Positions 27,473 to 36,757 of a stretch of DNA of 64,000 nt are shown in pieces. The notes beneath the pieces were generated by a model, which saw only the letters and a list, made by a program, of their open reading frames with translations, did not search any database and was not told the DNA's origin. The stretch is taken from NCBI GenBank assembly GCA_963677825.2, contig CAXXEF010000001.1, positions 1,426,001-1,490,000 of the forward strand, written 5' to 3'. Source of the DNA: Sporobacter sp963677825. Lineage in GTDB: Bacteria; Bacillota; Clostridia; Oscillospirales; Oscillospiraceae. Made by a program: the position numbers and the translations under genes. Position 1 is the first letter of the stretch. Each line of letters starts with the position of its first letter.

Positions 27473-27974
27473 TTATGTATCCTCCTTGCGTCTGTTTTCA
27501 ATTAGTTTTATACCCTATGATAACACACAGATTTTTTGTCGGAAAGCACTAAGCATTAGCGATTCTATTGGCGTCGGAGCCGCGTTTTTCGTCATACCAA
27601 ACAGACGTTTCGTCATTTTAAACATAAATCAGCGCCGTCAATCGCATTTTCTTGCTTTTCGTTTTATCCTGATGTAAACTGATTCAGGCAATTCTTGGAG
27701 CGCATATTATTGGCTCTTTTTATTCGGTTTTTCCATAGCGTCTTGTTCATATAACATGACCGTTTCGAATAGCGGAGCGCCCACGCCGACGTGGTGTTGG
27801 GTGGCGCTAGGCTCATTAACTGATAACGGCCGGCACGGTATTGACAACATAGACAAGCAATTGTTCTTCCATGTTATTCAATAACTGCATCCGGCCTTAC
27901 ATATACAGGAGGTGTCGCTGAAAAGAATAGAGTCTATTCAAAATAAATGCTTATTGAATGATGGAGGAAGAAGA
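27473..27974 (+). other. Long intergenic region and structured leader of the ABC transporter operon
   Basis: This 500-base gap has no convincing gene. Its right part can fold. AGCGCC (27776-27781) pairs with GGCGCT (27803-27808). A larger stem-loop at 27828-27896 is built from GGCCGG/CCGGCC, TATTGA/TCAATA and AACAT/ATGTT, separated by short internal loops. A ribosome-like AGGAGGTG lies at 27907, but the better start is at 27975 behind GGAGGAAG. I do not recognise a known riboswitch class. Confidence 0.5.
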
Positions 27975-29126
27975 ATGTTAAAAGGTAACCTTAAGAAGCT
28001 GTTTTCCCTCGTTGCGCTCGTTCTCGTCGCACTTTTTGCGCTCAGCGCCTGTGCGCCGAAAACGACCGATACCTCTCCCGACACCTCTCCCGATGCGATG
28101 ACCGAATTTAAGATCGGCGTGAACACCTGGGGCTCCGGCGTCCCGATCCTTGACATGTTCGGTGACAACGCCCAGAACACACTTCAAATGCTCGGCTGCA
28201 CGGTCGATCGCGCCAGCGACGACTTCACCGCCGAAAAAGAACTGACAAACGTCCAGAACTTTATCTCGGCCGGCGCGCAGGGCATTGCGCTGCAAGCGGC
28301 TGCTGTTTCGACACTGCCGCAAATGGCCAGCGTCTGTGCAGATGCCGAGGTACCGTTTGTGCTGTTTACCTTCATCGGTGCTGACGAAGACCGCGACGTA
28401 ATCTCCGAAAACAACGCTTTCTACGCTGGCGCTGTCGACGCCGACATGATTACCGACGGCATGAAGGTCGCCGAAATGGCATACGCCGACGGCTGCCGCA
28501 CGGCTGTCCTCATCGGCGGCAACATCGGCGACAACAATATGGACCAGCGCTCCGACGGCTTCCGCGAGAAGTTTGAAGAGCTCGGCGGCACCGTGCTTGA
28601 CGAAGCCCGCTGCACCGATCCGTCCGAAACCCTGACCAAAGCGGAAGACATGCTTTCCGCGAACATGGAAGTCGATTGTATCTACGCCATGGTCGCCGAC
28701 TATGTCTACGGTTCGATCGAAGCGATCGATAACCTTAGTATTGCTGACAGCATCAACGTTTACCTGTCCTGCGTCGACAAAGGTTCTGCCGAGTACATAA
28801 AGGAAGGCCGGATCGCCGGCGGTAACGACGGCATTACGCTTGCCAGCTACATCGGCCCGACACTGCTGCTCAACTACCTCGACGGTCATCAGATCCTCGA
28901 CGAAAACGGCAATCCGCCGCGCTTGCAGACAATCCCGTTCGCCGTCACCGCGGAGAACGTTGACGATTACATGGCCACCTTCACCACCGAAGGCGTCAGC
29001 CCCGTCACGGACGAAGTGCTCAAGAGCCTGTGCTATCGCTACAACCCTGACGTGACTTACCAGACGTACGTCGAGCTGATCACGAGCGGCTTGTCTCTTG
29101 AAGCCATCGTTGAAGCACACGCCTAA
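27975..29126 (+). CDS. Sugar-type ABC transporter substrate-binding lipoprotein
   Basis: This 383-residue protein has a signal peptide with lipobox LSAC and an acidic/Thr-rich spacer (TDTSPDTSPDA), then a periplasmic-binding-protein type 1 domain (RbsB-like) starting FKIGVNTWGSG. The start at 27975 is chosen because GGAGGAAG lies just upstream and the signal peptide begins there; an in-frame upstream extension to 27912 would put 21 unlikely residues in front. The ligand is unknown; the surrounding permeases and ATPase are of the ribose/galactose class, which also takes up nucleosides and autoinducer-2. Confidence 0.88.
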   Translation: MLKGNLKKLFSLVALVLVALFALSACAPKTTDTSPDTSPDAMTEFKIGVNTWGSGVPILDMFGDNAQNTLQMLGCTVDRASDDFTAEKELTNVQNFISAGAQGIALQAAAVSTLPQMASVCADAEVPFVLFTFIGADEDRDVISENNAFYAGAVDADMITDGMKVAEMAYADGCRTAVLIGGNIGDNNMDQRSDGFREKFEELGGTVLDEARCTDPSETLTKAEDMLSANMEVDCIYAMVADYVYGSIEAIDNLSIADSINVYLSCVDKGSAEYIKEGRIAGGNDGITLASYIGPTLLLNYLDGHQILDENGNPPRLQTIPFAVTAENVDDYMATFTTEGVSPVTDEVLKSLCYRYNPDVTYQTYVELITSGLSLEAIVEAHA

Positions 29127-29179
29127 CGAAAACGCGTTGTTAGATTTTGAACGACACGTTCTCAGAAGCAAGAATTAAA

Positions 29180-29218
29180 AGCTGGAACAGCCTGCCTGAA
29201 AGGCAGGCTGTTCCAGCT
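29180..29218 (+). terminator. Strong hairpin between binding-protein and permease genes
   Basis: A perfect 18-bp stem (arms 29180-29197 and 29201-29218, loop GAA) is not followed by a T-run. It may partly terminate or protect the 3' end of the binding-protein mRNA, giving more binding protein than membrane components. Confidence 0.75.
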
Positions 29219-29273
29219 CAAACAACAGGCTTTGTTAATCAGAGTTTACGAGAGAAACAGAGGTGATTGACTC

Positions 29274-30260
29274 TTGCAAGCGCAGCAGCTTAAAAAAACA
29301 GCAGCGGGCGATCAGCCCGTTCATTCCGCTGTTTTTATCCTGATCTTCTTCGGCGTGATTGCCGTGATTATGGTCACGGCCCATCTTTTGACCGGCGGCA
29401 GATTCATGACAGGACAAAATCTGGGGGTCATCGTATCCCATACTGTATACCCCACGTTTATCGCCTGGGGGATTTGCTTTTTATTCGCCTGCGGATACAC
29501 AGATTTGTCGATCGGCGGCGTCGTCGTGCTCGGCTCGTTTGCCGCCGGCATTTTCGGCAACTACTTTGGATATATCGGCGTTATTCTCGGCGGCCTCGTC
29601 GTCGGAACACTGCTCATATTTGTCAACTTCAATATTTTTGCGTTTACGAAAATCCCCTCGTGGATTGCCGGTATCAGTCTGGCGATGATCTACGAGGCCG
29701 TTGCCGTCTTCTTAAAGGTCGGTAAAGCCACAAAGCCGCTCATCGATACGGAGCTTTCGCGGGATACCCGTCTGCTCGGGCAGCTGCCGCTGAGCATTAT
29801 TCTGCTCGGCGTCGGTCTAATCGTCGTCTACTTTATATATAACAGGACGACCATCGGCCTGAATATCCGCGCTATCGGCGGTAACGCACATGTCTCCAAA
29901 GCACTCGGCATCAATGTTCTGCGTACGCTCTTATGGGTCGGCCTGATTGCAGGTCTGCTGATCGGCGTGGCATCATTCATACAAGAAAGCTACGCCGGGC
30001 GCACAACAGTCAAAACCGGCCTGACAAGCATCTTTGTCATCTTCCAGCCGCTGGCGATCGTACTGCTTGCACAAATCTTGCAAAAGCGTATCAACATTAT
30101 TATCGCCATACCGCTTTGCGCGTTTATCATCTATGCGGTATTCAATCTGCTGACGCTTCTCGGTGTACCGTCCGGCACGCTGCAGGAAACGTTCCTCGGT
30201 CTGTTTTTAATCGTGTTCGGTATCCTCGGGCAGCGGGACGTAAAGGGGGTCGTGAAATGA
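29274..30260 (+). CDS. ABC transporter permease (RbsC-like)
   Basis: This 328-residue membrane protein of the BPD_transp_2 family has about eight to ten helices, including the TDLSIGGVVVLGSFAAG signature. The start is TTG at 29274 behind the ribosome site AGAGGTGAT. It pairs with a second permease at 31762, so the transporter would have a heterodimeric pore. The gene overlaps the ATPase gene by four bases (ATGA), indicating translational coupling. Confidence 0.87.
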   Translation: MQAQQLKKTAAGDQPVHSAVFILIFFGVIAVIMVTAHLLTGGRFMTGQNLGVIVSHTVYPTFIAWGICFLFACGYTDLSIGGVVVLGSFAAGIFGNYFGYIGVILGGLVVGTLLIFVNFNIFAFTKIPSWIAGISLAMIYEAVAVFLKVGKATKPLIDTELSRDTRLLGQLPLSIILLGVGLIVVYFIYNRTTIGLNIRAIGGNAHVSKALGINVLRTLLWVGLIAGLLIGVASFIQESYAGRTTVKTGLTSIFVIFQPLAIVLLAQILQKRINIIIAIPLCAFIIYAVFNLLTLLGVPSGTLQETFLGLFLIVFGILGQRDVKGVVK

Positions 30261-31765
30261 GCGCGAACGATACGATCCTCGAAATCCGTGGCCTCAATAA
30301 GTATTTCGGGCCCACGCACGCCAATAAAAACATTGATTTCACTGTCAAGCGCGGCGAAATCAAGGGTCTGATCGGCGAAAACGGCTCCGGAAAATCAACG
30401 CTCATCTCCCAGATCGCCGGGCTATACCGCCACGACAGCGGCACCATGCTGCTCGACGGCGAAGCGTATAATCCGCACAGCCCGCTCGACGCCAACAACC
30501 GCAAGATCTCAATGGTTATGCAGGAGCTGGGCGTCATCGGGAACCTGCCTGCCGGCGTCAATGTGTTCCTTGGCCGGACGAGCCAGTTTACGAAAAACGG
30601 CGTCGTGAGCCTCAAAGCGCTCAACAAAGCCGCGGTTGAAATTTTCAAAACATGGGGCCTGCCTAAGGTGCCGGTCGGTAAGCTTACCGACGGTATGATG
30701 ATCGAAACACGCAAAATGATTGAGCTTGCGCGTGCGCTGTCGGTCGATCCCGACATTCTGCTGCTCGACGAGATCACCCAGTCGCTGTCGATGAACAACC
30801 GCCAACGGCTCTACGACCTGCTTAAAAAGCTCAAGGAGATGGGCCGGAGCGTCATCGTCATCACGCACGACGTTGAAGAGCTTATCGAGATCACCGATTC
30901 CATCACTGTTTTACGCGATGGCGACGTCGTCGGCGACGTCGACTCACGCAGCACCACACCGGACGAGATCAAGCGTATGATGGTCGGCCGCGAGATCAGC
31001 GGCGACTACTACCGCGCCGACATGAAGCCCGACTTTACCGACGACGTTGTGCTTAGCGTCGACAGCCTGTCCGTCGCGGGCGAGATCGACAACATCTCGT
31101 TCGACGTGCACGCCGGCGAGATCCTCGGCTTTTGCGGTCTGAGCGACTCCGGCATTCACTCGGTCGGCAAGGCCGTCTATGGTCTGTCGAAAAGGTCGGC
31201 TGGTGTCGTACATCTAAAAACAAAGGACCTGCACATTAAATCGGCCACACAGGCCATGCGTAACGACGTCGCCTATGTCCCAAAAGACCGCGACAACGAG
31301 GCGCTGATGATCCACGCGAGCATCCTGGACAATTTCGCGCTCCCGTCACTCGACGAACTTAAGAGCGGCGCTGGTTATCTCGCGCCAGGCAAGCTGCGTA
31401 AGCTCGCCGACAAGATGAAAGAGCAGCTGAGCGTGAAATGTGTGGATATTTATCAGACGATGGACGCATTGTCCGGCGGCAACAAGCAAAAGGTCAATCT
31501 CGGCCGGTGGCTCGCGAAGGATCTCAAGCTGCTCGTGCTTGACTGCCCGACCCGCGGCGTCGACGTCGGCGTCAAGGCGTACATTTACGCGCTGATGAAG
31601 CAGGCCAAGAAGGACAAGATCGCCATCATCCTCATTTCCGACGAACTCACCGAGGTGCTCGGCATGTCCGACCGGCTCATCGTCATGAAAGACGGCCGGG
31701 CAACGAAGGTCATCGAGCGCGGCGAGGACTTCACCGAGCAATCTGTGATAGGGGTGATGATATGA
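30257..31765 (+). CDS. ABC transporter ATPase with two nucleotide-binding domains (RbsA-like)
   Basis: This 502-residue protein contains two fused ABC domains. The first has Walker A GENGSGKST (40-48), but its signature reads KLTDGMMIETRK instead of LSxGxxQ, and its Walker B region is DEITQSLS. The second has a degenerate Walker A (GFCGLSDSGIHS), as usual for this class, a good LSGGNKQK signature, and a Walker B ending LDCPTRG where the catalytic Glu is replaced by Cys. So each half carries altered motifs. The correct start is the ATG at 30257 overlapping the permease stop. It energises the two permeases. Confidence 0.87.
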   Translation: MSANDTILEIRGLNKYFGPTHANKNIDFTVKRGEIKGLIGENGSGKSTLISQIAGLYRHDSGTMLLDGEAYNPHSPLDANNRKISMVMQELGVIGNLPAGVNVFLGRTSQFTKNGVVSLKALNKAAVEIFKTWGLPKVPVGKLTDGMMIETRKMIELARALSVDPDILLLDEITQSLSMNNRQRLYDLLKKLKEMGRSVIVITHDVEELIEITDSITVLRDGDVVGDVDSRSTTPDEIKRMMVGREISGDYYRADMKPDFTDDVVLSVDSLSVAGEIDNISFDVHAGEILGFCGLSDSGIHSVGKAVYGLSKRSAGVVHLKTKDLHIKSATQAMRNDVAYVPKDRDNEALMIHASILDNFALPSLDELKSGAGYLAPGKLRKLADKMKEQLSVKCVDIYQTMDALSGGNKQKVNLGRWLAKDLKLLVLDCPTRGVDVGVKAYIYALMKQAKKDKIAIILISDELTEVLGMSDRLIVMKDGRATKVIERGEDFTEQSVIGVMI

Positions 31766-32769
31766 TAAAGAACAGTAAAATCCGTTTGCAGGATCTCGTA
31801 CCGTTCATCGCCTTTGTTGTGATCTTTGTGTTTTTCGCAATAACCAGCAAAGGGCGACTGCTCTCGCCGTATAATCTGCACCTCATTCTCGATCAGTCGA
31901 TGATCACGATTCTCGTCGGCTGCGGTGTCTTGTTCGTCGTCGCGCAGGGCAGCATCGACTTGTCCGTCGGCGTCAACCTCGCCCTGTCCGGCGTTGTAGG
32001 AACATGGGTCGCACAGGCGACCGGGGTCGGCATCCTTCTTATCCCTGTCACACTCATCATCGGCCTGATCGTCGGGCTGTTCAACGGCGTCATCGTCAGT
32101 AAGTTTAAAGTGCCCTCGTTTATGCTGACGATCGCAATGCTCATCGGCGTGCGCGGTGTCGTCAACTATATCCAGACGTTTATCGGCGTCGAGTACATCC
32201 CCGACTCGCTGCGCATTTTGAACGAGCCGATCGTCAAGATCCCGCTGTTCATCGTGCTCGTGCTTATTGCAGCATACGTGTTTGAGTTCACGAAGACCGG
32301 CCGTTACAGCCGCGCGATCGGCGAAAACGAGACGACGGCCAAATTTGTCGGCGTGCCGGTCACAAAGATGAAAATCGTCGTATTTGCGGTCGCCGGCCTG
32401 ATGGCCGCGTTCGGCGCAATCTTTTCGATTGCCACGCTCGGCGGCACGAGCATGCAGATGGGCGTGTTTGTCGAGATGAAGGTCGCTATGGCCATCTTCT
32501 TCGGCGGCGTGCTCGTTACCGGCGGCACCTCGGCGAAAATTTACAAGGTCGTGCTCGGCTCCCTGTCGATCACGCTGATTGTCAACGGGCTTGCGCTCAT
32601 CGGCATGTCGGAAAGCCAGATTTCAGAATCCGTCGAGGGTGTGCTGCTGCTCGTAATCCTCTTCCTGACGATTCTCGCCAGCCGACGCGACCGTCGTGTG
32701 GTTAAAGACGCCTCGTGTGACATCGTCGACGTACCGCCTGCTGAAAAGACAGAAACGTCCGAAACCTGA
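31762..32769 (+). CDS. ABC transporter permease (RbsC-like, second)
   Basis: This 335-residue protein has about eight to ten membrane helices and the family signature GSIDLSVGVNLALSGVVG. It is translationally coupled to the ATPase by a four-base overlap. It differs clearly from the first permease, so the membrane channel is probably a heterodimer. It ends with a short hydrophilic tail (DVPPAEKTETSET). A terminator follows, closing the four-gene operon. Confidence 0.87.
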   Translation: MIKNSKIRLQDLVPFIAFVVIFVFFAITSKGRLLSPYNLHLILDQSMITILVGCGVLFVVAQGSIDLSVGVNLALSGVVGTWVAQATGVGILLIPVTLIIGLIVGLFNGVIVSKFKVPSFMLTIAMLIGVRGVVNYIQTFIGVEYIPDSLRILNEPIVKIPLFIVLVLIAAYVFEFTKTGRYSRAIGENETTAKFVGVPVTKMKIVVFAVAGLMAAFGAIFSIATLGGTSMQMGVFVEMKVAMAIFFGGVLVTGGTSAKIYKVVLGSLSITLIVNGLALIGMSESQISESVEGVLLLVILFLTILASRRDRRVVKDASCDIVDVPPAEKTETSET

Positions 32770-32789
32770 TAGACTAAGTAAAACGTCAA

Positions 32790-32822
32790 CAGTCCCGCCT
32801 ATGATAGGCGGGACTGTTTTTT
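32790..32822 (+). terminator. Intrinsic terminator
   Basis: The stem CAGTCCCGCCTA with TAGGCGGGACTG is followed by six T. It ends the ABC transporter operon and separates it from convergent feoB. Confidence 0.9.
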
Positions 32823-32836
32823 ACTTTGCAGGTCGT

Positions 32837-34981
32837 TTATACCAGCCCGAGCAGCCGGCACACCGCCGCAACGATAAAACACACGAACACACCGGCTGCT
32901 GTCGGTATGAGCACGGACGCCAGTGTCCATTTAGCGCTTTTCGTCTCCTTGCCGATCGTCCAGCACGTCGTGCCGCACGGCCAGTGCAGCAGCGTGAAGA
33001 GCATCACGCAAACCGCCGTCACCCACGTCCAGCCATGTGCGATAAACAGCGCATGCAGGTCGCCGAGGCTTGCCAGTTCTGTCAGTGAGCCGGACGCCAT
33101 GTAGCTCATAATAAGAATCGGCACGATGATTTCGTTCGCCGGAAAGCCAAGGATAAACGCGAGCACGATGAAGCCGTCCATCCCCAATAGACGTCCAAAC
33201 GGATCCAGAAATCCGGCGCATATGTTAAGCAGGCTCACCCCGCCCGACTGAATATTCGCCATCGCCCAGATCACAAGTCCGGCTGGCGCGGCGACGGCAG
33301 CGGCGCGCCCGAGCACGAACAGCGTCCTGTCAAGGATCGAGCGCACAATCACCCGCCCGATTTGCGGTCTGCGGTACGGCGGCAGCTCCAGATTAAACGA
33401 CGACGGCAGCCCTTTGAGGATTGTTTTGGACAAGAGCTTTGACACAAGCACCGTCGCCGTGACGCCAAGTACGATGACGCCGGTCAGCATCAGCGTCGAC
33501 ACAAGGGAGCCGAACGCACCGAGCACGCCGCCGGCAAAAAACATCGTAATGATGGCGATGAGCGTCGGAAAACGACCGTTGCAGGGCACGAAATTGTTGG
33601 TAAGGATGGCGATCAGCCGTTCGCGCGGTGAGTCGATGATGCGGCAGCCGACAACACCGGCGGCGTTACAGCCAAACCCCATACACATCGTCAGTGCCTG
33701 CTTGCCGTGGGCACACGCGCGGCGGAAGAAATTATCAAGATTGAACGCGATGCGCGGCAGATAGCCTGAATCCTCCAGCAGCGTGAACAGCGGGAAGAAT
33801 ATTGCCATTGGCGGCAGCATCACGGATACGACCCATGCGAGCGTTCGGTACATACCGTCGACGATGAGCCCGCGCACCCAGTCGGGCGCGCTGAGCCAGA
33901 CGAACAGCGCGCCGAGCCGCCCTTCAACCCAAAACAACCCGTCGGCCAAGAGGGCGGACGGATAGTTCGCGCCCGTGATTGTCAGCCAGAACACGCCGAA
34001 CAGCAACGCAATCATGATCGGGATACCGGTACGTTTGGACGTGAGCAGTTTATCGAGCCGTCGATCTCGCGCGGTATAATCCCGGTCGCCGTACGACACG
34101 ACGTCCCGCGCGATCGTTTCGCCCGCTTCGACGAGCGTTGTGACAAGTGCGTCGCGCAGTTTTTCACGCGTCAGTCCGGCGTCGGTAAGAACGCCCTCCG
34201 CCGCTGCAATCGCCTGCGCGACGGTGTCGGCTTGCCGTATATCACGTCCGAGCTGCACGCCAAGCGTATCGAACAGATCGTCGGCGCCCTCCAGCAGCCG
34301 AAGCGACAGCCAGCGCGCGTTGATAATATCGCCGGTTTCGTCGGCAACGGCCGGCGCGAGAATCGAGACGGCTGTTTCAATCGCTTTCGGATACGTCACA
34401 CGGTATGGTACGCGCGGCAACGCGTCCGACGCGACCGATACCGCCGCGTCAATCAGCGCATCAAGCCCGTCCCCGTGCCGCGCGTTTGTCCCGACGACGG
34501 GAATGCCGAGCGAGACGGCCAAGCAGTCAAGGTCAATGCTGATCTTTTTTTTAGCCGCCTCATCCATCAGGTTAACGCACAAAACGGCGCGCCCGGTTAT
34601 TTCAATCGTCTGCAAAACCAGATTAAGATTGCGCTCCAGGCACGTCGCATCGGCGACGAGGATGACAGCGTCCGCGTCACCAAAGCAGATGACGTCACGC
34701 GCAAGCGTCTCCTCGACGGAGCTGGCCAGCAGCGAATACGTCCCGGGCAAATCGACGAGCACGATGTCCGTATCCTCACGGCGCAGACGCCCCTGCGCCG
34801 TTGAAACAGTCTTGCCCGGCCAGTTGCCTGTGTGCTGATTAAGGCCGGTGAGGCTATTGAAGACGGTGCTTTTGCCGACGTTGGGGTTACCGGCCAGCGC
34901 CACAATGCGCTCGCCGGACTTCCCCCTGCCGATATGTAAAGCGCTGGACTCGGCGCGTGTTGAGGCATGAATCTGGCCCAT
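32837..34981 (-). CDS. feoB: Ferrous iron transporter FeoB
   Basis: This 714-residue protein starts with a GTPase domain, G1 GNPNVGKS at 31-38 and DLPGTYSLL (G3) further on, then about eight membrane helices with the two Gate-like repeats typical of FeoB. It imports Fe2+ under anoxic conditions. The feoA gene lies upstream on the same strand with an 82-base gap. No separate FeoC is present. A GGAGAC ribosome site precedes the ATG. Confidence 0.95.
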   Translation of the reverse strand: MGQIHASTRAESSALHIGRGKSGERIVALAGNPNVGKSTVFNSLTGLNQHTGNWPGKTVSTAQGRLRREDTDIVLVDLPGTYSLLASSVEETLARDVICFGDADAVILVADATCLERNLNLVLQTIEITGRAVLCVNLMDEAAKKKISIDLDCLAVSLGIPVVGTNARHGDGLDALIDAAVSVASDALPRVPYRVTYPKAIETAVSILAPAVADETGDIINARWLSLRLLEGADDLFDTLGVQLGRDIRQADTVAQAIAAAEGVLTDAGLTREKLRDALVTTLVEAGETIARDVVSYGDRDYTARDRRLDKLLTSKRTGIPIMIALLFGVFWLTITGANYPSALLADGLFWVEGRLGALFVWLSAPDWVRGLIVDGMYRTLAWVVSVMLPPMAIFFPLFTLLEDSGYLPRIAFNLDNFFRRACAHGKQALTMCMGFGCNAAGVVGCRIIDSPRERLIAILTNNFVPCNGRFPTLIAIITMFFAGGVLGAFGSLVSTLMLTGVIVLGVTATVLVSKLLSKTILKGLPSSFNLELPPYRRPQIGRVIVRSILDRTLFVLGRAAAVAAPAGLVIWAMANIQSGGVSLLNICAGFLDPFGRLLGMDGFIVLAFILGFPANEIIVPILIMSYMASGSLTELASLGDLHALFIAHGWTWVTAVCVMLFTLLHWPCGTTCWTIGKETKSAKWTLASVLIPTAAGVFVCFIVAAVCRLLGLV

Positions 34982-35063
34982 AGATGATGTCTCCTTATAG
35001 TTAGTACGCTAGCCCGGCGGCACGAGATGCGCTATGTAATCCGACACCGCGTTGCTGGGTCGT

Positions 35064-35297
35064 TTACAGTGAAACAAGGATTGCGCTGGATACGTCGGCC
35101 CGCAATGCGATAACAGCGCCACGTATAAAATACGCGACGGGATTGCCAGACGGGCTCGTGTATAGCGGCACAATCTGTGTGCCGTCGGTCAGGCCCAAAT
35201 CGAGCAAACGCCGCCGCGTATCGCCGTCGCTGAGCAAGCGTGCCACCTTTGCTTTTCGGCCCATCGGCAGCTCGCTGAGCGGGATTTGTCCGTTCAT
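35064..35297 (-). CDS. feoA: FeoA, SH3-like partner of FeoB
   Basis: This 77-residue protein has the FeoA pattern: ELPMGRKAKVARLL, then LLDLGLTDGTQI and the C-terminal GAVIALRADVSSAILV. FeoA is a small cytoplasmic SH3-like protein that supports FeoB function. It is expressed as the first gene of the feoAB pair. A GGAGGAAA ribosome site precedes the ATG. Confidence 0.93.
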   Translation of the reverse strand: MNGQIPLSELPMGRKAKVARLLSDGDTRRRLLDLGLTDGTQIVPLYTSPSGNPVAYFIRGAVIALRADVSSAILVSL

Positions 35298-35459
35298 GTT
35301 TTCCTCCTATGTATCGGCGCTTCACGCAGCGCCGCATAAAATGCTACCCGATGCTAATATATGGCCGCGGTGTTAAAACTGTGACGTACGGGATTGTCTC
35401 TTGTGTAATTCCCCTGCGTGTATTACAATTCATAGTAAATAAAATTCGGCGGTGAACTC

Positions 35460-36290
35460 ATGTTTCAAGATATCCAGCCTCATGCGCTACATATTGAATT
35501 TGAACTCAAACAGCCCAAAGACAGCGATTACCTTCTCATCGCCGGTAAAGACGGCATTTTAGTGGACGAGTGCAGCGGCGCTGCGACGCTGCCGACCGTC
35601 GGCGACGCGATAGCGCGGCTCGGCACGTCCGACCGGCTTATATACCTGCTGTCGGTCGACGAAACGGCGTTTTTCCTCCACCTTGACGCCGTCGCGGCGC
35701 CGGACGGCTTTACGTATCGCCCGATCATGGCCTGCCGGGATATGTCGCCGGCGCACATGGCTTTTGCCGCCGCAACAGCGGCACATCTGGGCGGCTGGTA
35801 CGATACACACCGCTTCTGCGGCCGCTGCGCGACAGCGTTCGTCCACCATGAGCGCGAGCGCGCGCTCCTGTGTCCGGCCTGCGGTCATGTCGAGTACCCG
35901 CGCATCTCCCCCGTCGTTATCGTCGCCATTACCGACGGTAACCGCCTGCTTTTAACGAAGTACGCGCGCGGGTACGATCGGTACGCGCTCGTGGCCGGTT
36001 TCGTCGAAGTTGGCGAGACACTTGAGGACGCCGTCCGGCGTGAGGTGCTCGAGGAGGTCGGATTGCACGTTAAAAATATCCGCTACTTCAAAAGTCAGCC
36101 GTGGGCGTTCTCCGGTTCGCTGCTGGCCGGCTTTTTCGCCGACCTCGACGGCAGTGACGATGTACACGTCGATGAATACGAGCTGTCGGAGGGCACTTGG
36201 TTTGACCGGGATCACATCCCGCCCGGAGAGTCAACGATGAGCCTGACGCAAACGATGATCGAGGCGTTCCGCAACGGTGAAGGGCCGTGA
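35460..36290 (+). CDS. nudC: NAD(H) pyrophosphatase NudC
   Basis: This 276-residue protein has the zinc ribbon (C120, C123, C138, C141), the Nudix box GFVEVGETLEDAVRREVLEE at about 180-199, and the NudC-specific SQPWAFSGS near 212-220 (the usual form is SQPWPFPxS). It hydrolyses NADH to NMNH and AMP and can remove NAD caps from RNA. Its promoter region is shared with the divergent feoA gene. A possible weak hairpin (GCGTTT/AAACGC) lies about 30 bases after the stop. Confidence 0.93.
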   Translation: MFQDIQPHALHIEFELKQPKDSDYLLIAGKDGILVDECSGAATLPTVGDAIARLGTSDRLIYLLSVDETAFFLHLDAVAAPDGFTYRPIMACRDMSPAHMAFAAATAAHLGGWYDTHRFCGRCATAFVHHERERALLCPACGHVEYPRISPVVIVAITDGNRLLLTKYARGYDRYALVAGFVEVGETLEDAVRREVLEEVGLHVKNIRYFKSQPWAFSGSLLAGFFADLDGSDDVHVDEYELSEGTWFDRDHIPPGESTMSLTQTMIEAFRNGEGP

Positions 36291-36462
36291 TAAGGGTCCG
36301 TATCCTGCCGTGAAGTCGTAGGCGTTTAAAAAACGCTGCTTCTTCAAGATTTGAACGTCCATTGAACATCCACCGTCGATTTTGACAGAAATTTGGGCAA
36401 TTCGACCACATTCAGGTCGACATAATTATATATTATTAACGCTTTCACTTTTCAGGAAGGCC

Positions 36463-36491
36463 TTGACGCCACTAAAATTTTGTGATACGAT
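36463..36491 (+). promoter_or_regulatory. Promoter of the Tad pilus operon
   Basis: TTGACG (36463-36468) and TACGAT (36486-36491) are separated by exactly 17 bases. The predicted start near 36498 lies about 33 bases before the c-di-GMP riboswitch aptamer. Confidence 0.8.
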
Positions 36492-36530
36492 CACATACAC
36501 TCCAGAGAAAACTAAATATGTTTACAATAT

Positions 36531-36612
36531 GTAAATAGCAAACTTACTGAAAAGTAAGGACGCAAAGCTATAGGGTCTAAGGTTTACTATGACTGCCAGC
36601 TGCCATTATTGA
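36531..36612 (+). promoter_or_regulatory. Cyclic di-GMP-I (GEMM-I) riboswitch
   Basis: The aptamer shows the diagnostic blocks in order: GCAAAC, a short stem with a GAAA-like loop (TTACTGAAAAGTAA), GGACGCAAAGC at 36558-36568, GGGTCTAAGG, and the 3' helix GACTGCCAGCTGCC. This matches the GEMM-I consensus closely. It lies between the promoter and an intrinsic terminator, ahead of the prepilin peptidase gene. Whether c-di-GMP turns the operon on or off cannot be decided by eye. Confidence 0.92.
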
Positions 36613-36641
36613 GTTAATCGTCATACTCTGAATGATGATTG

Positions 36642-36672
36642 TTCCCTATTGGTGCGTCCAATAGGGAATTTT
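36642..36672 (+). terminator. Riboswitch-linked intrinsic terminator
   Basis: A perfect 11-bp stem, TTCCCTATTGG with CCAATAGGGAA and loop TGCGT, is followed by four T. A further hairpin, AATCGTCAT/ATGATGATT, precedes it at 36615-36639. Its place between the GEMM aptamer and the first pilus gene fits an expression platform. Confidence 0.88.
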
Positions 36673-36757
36673 GCGTTTTCTGGACTATTTTTACAGCGTA
36701 TTCGTGAAGCTTTTCATCCGGCGTCCAACCGCCGTCGGCAACGATTGAGGTCGAAAC

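Noticed and set aside
27841..27877. TTGACA at 27841 as a promoter for the ABC transporter
   Set aside because: No acceptable -10 box lies 16-18 bases downstream, and the sequence is part of the predicted stem.
27978..29171. A 397-codon open frame opposite the ABC binding lipoprotein
   Set aside because: It is antisense to a gene with a signal peptide, lipobox and clear fold. The reverse protein has no recognisable motif.
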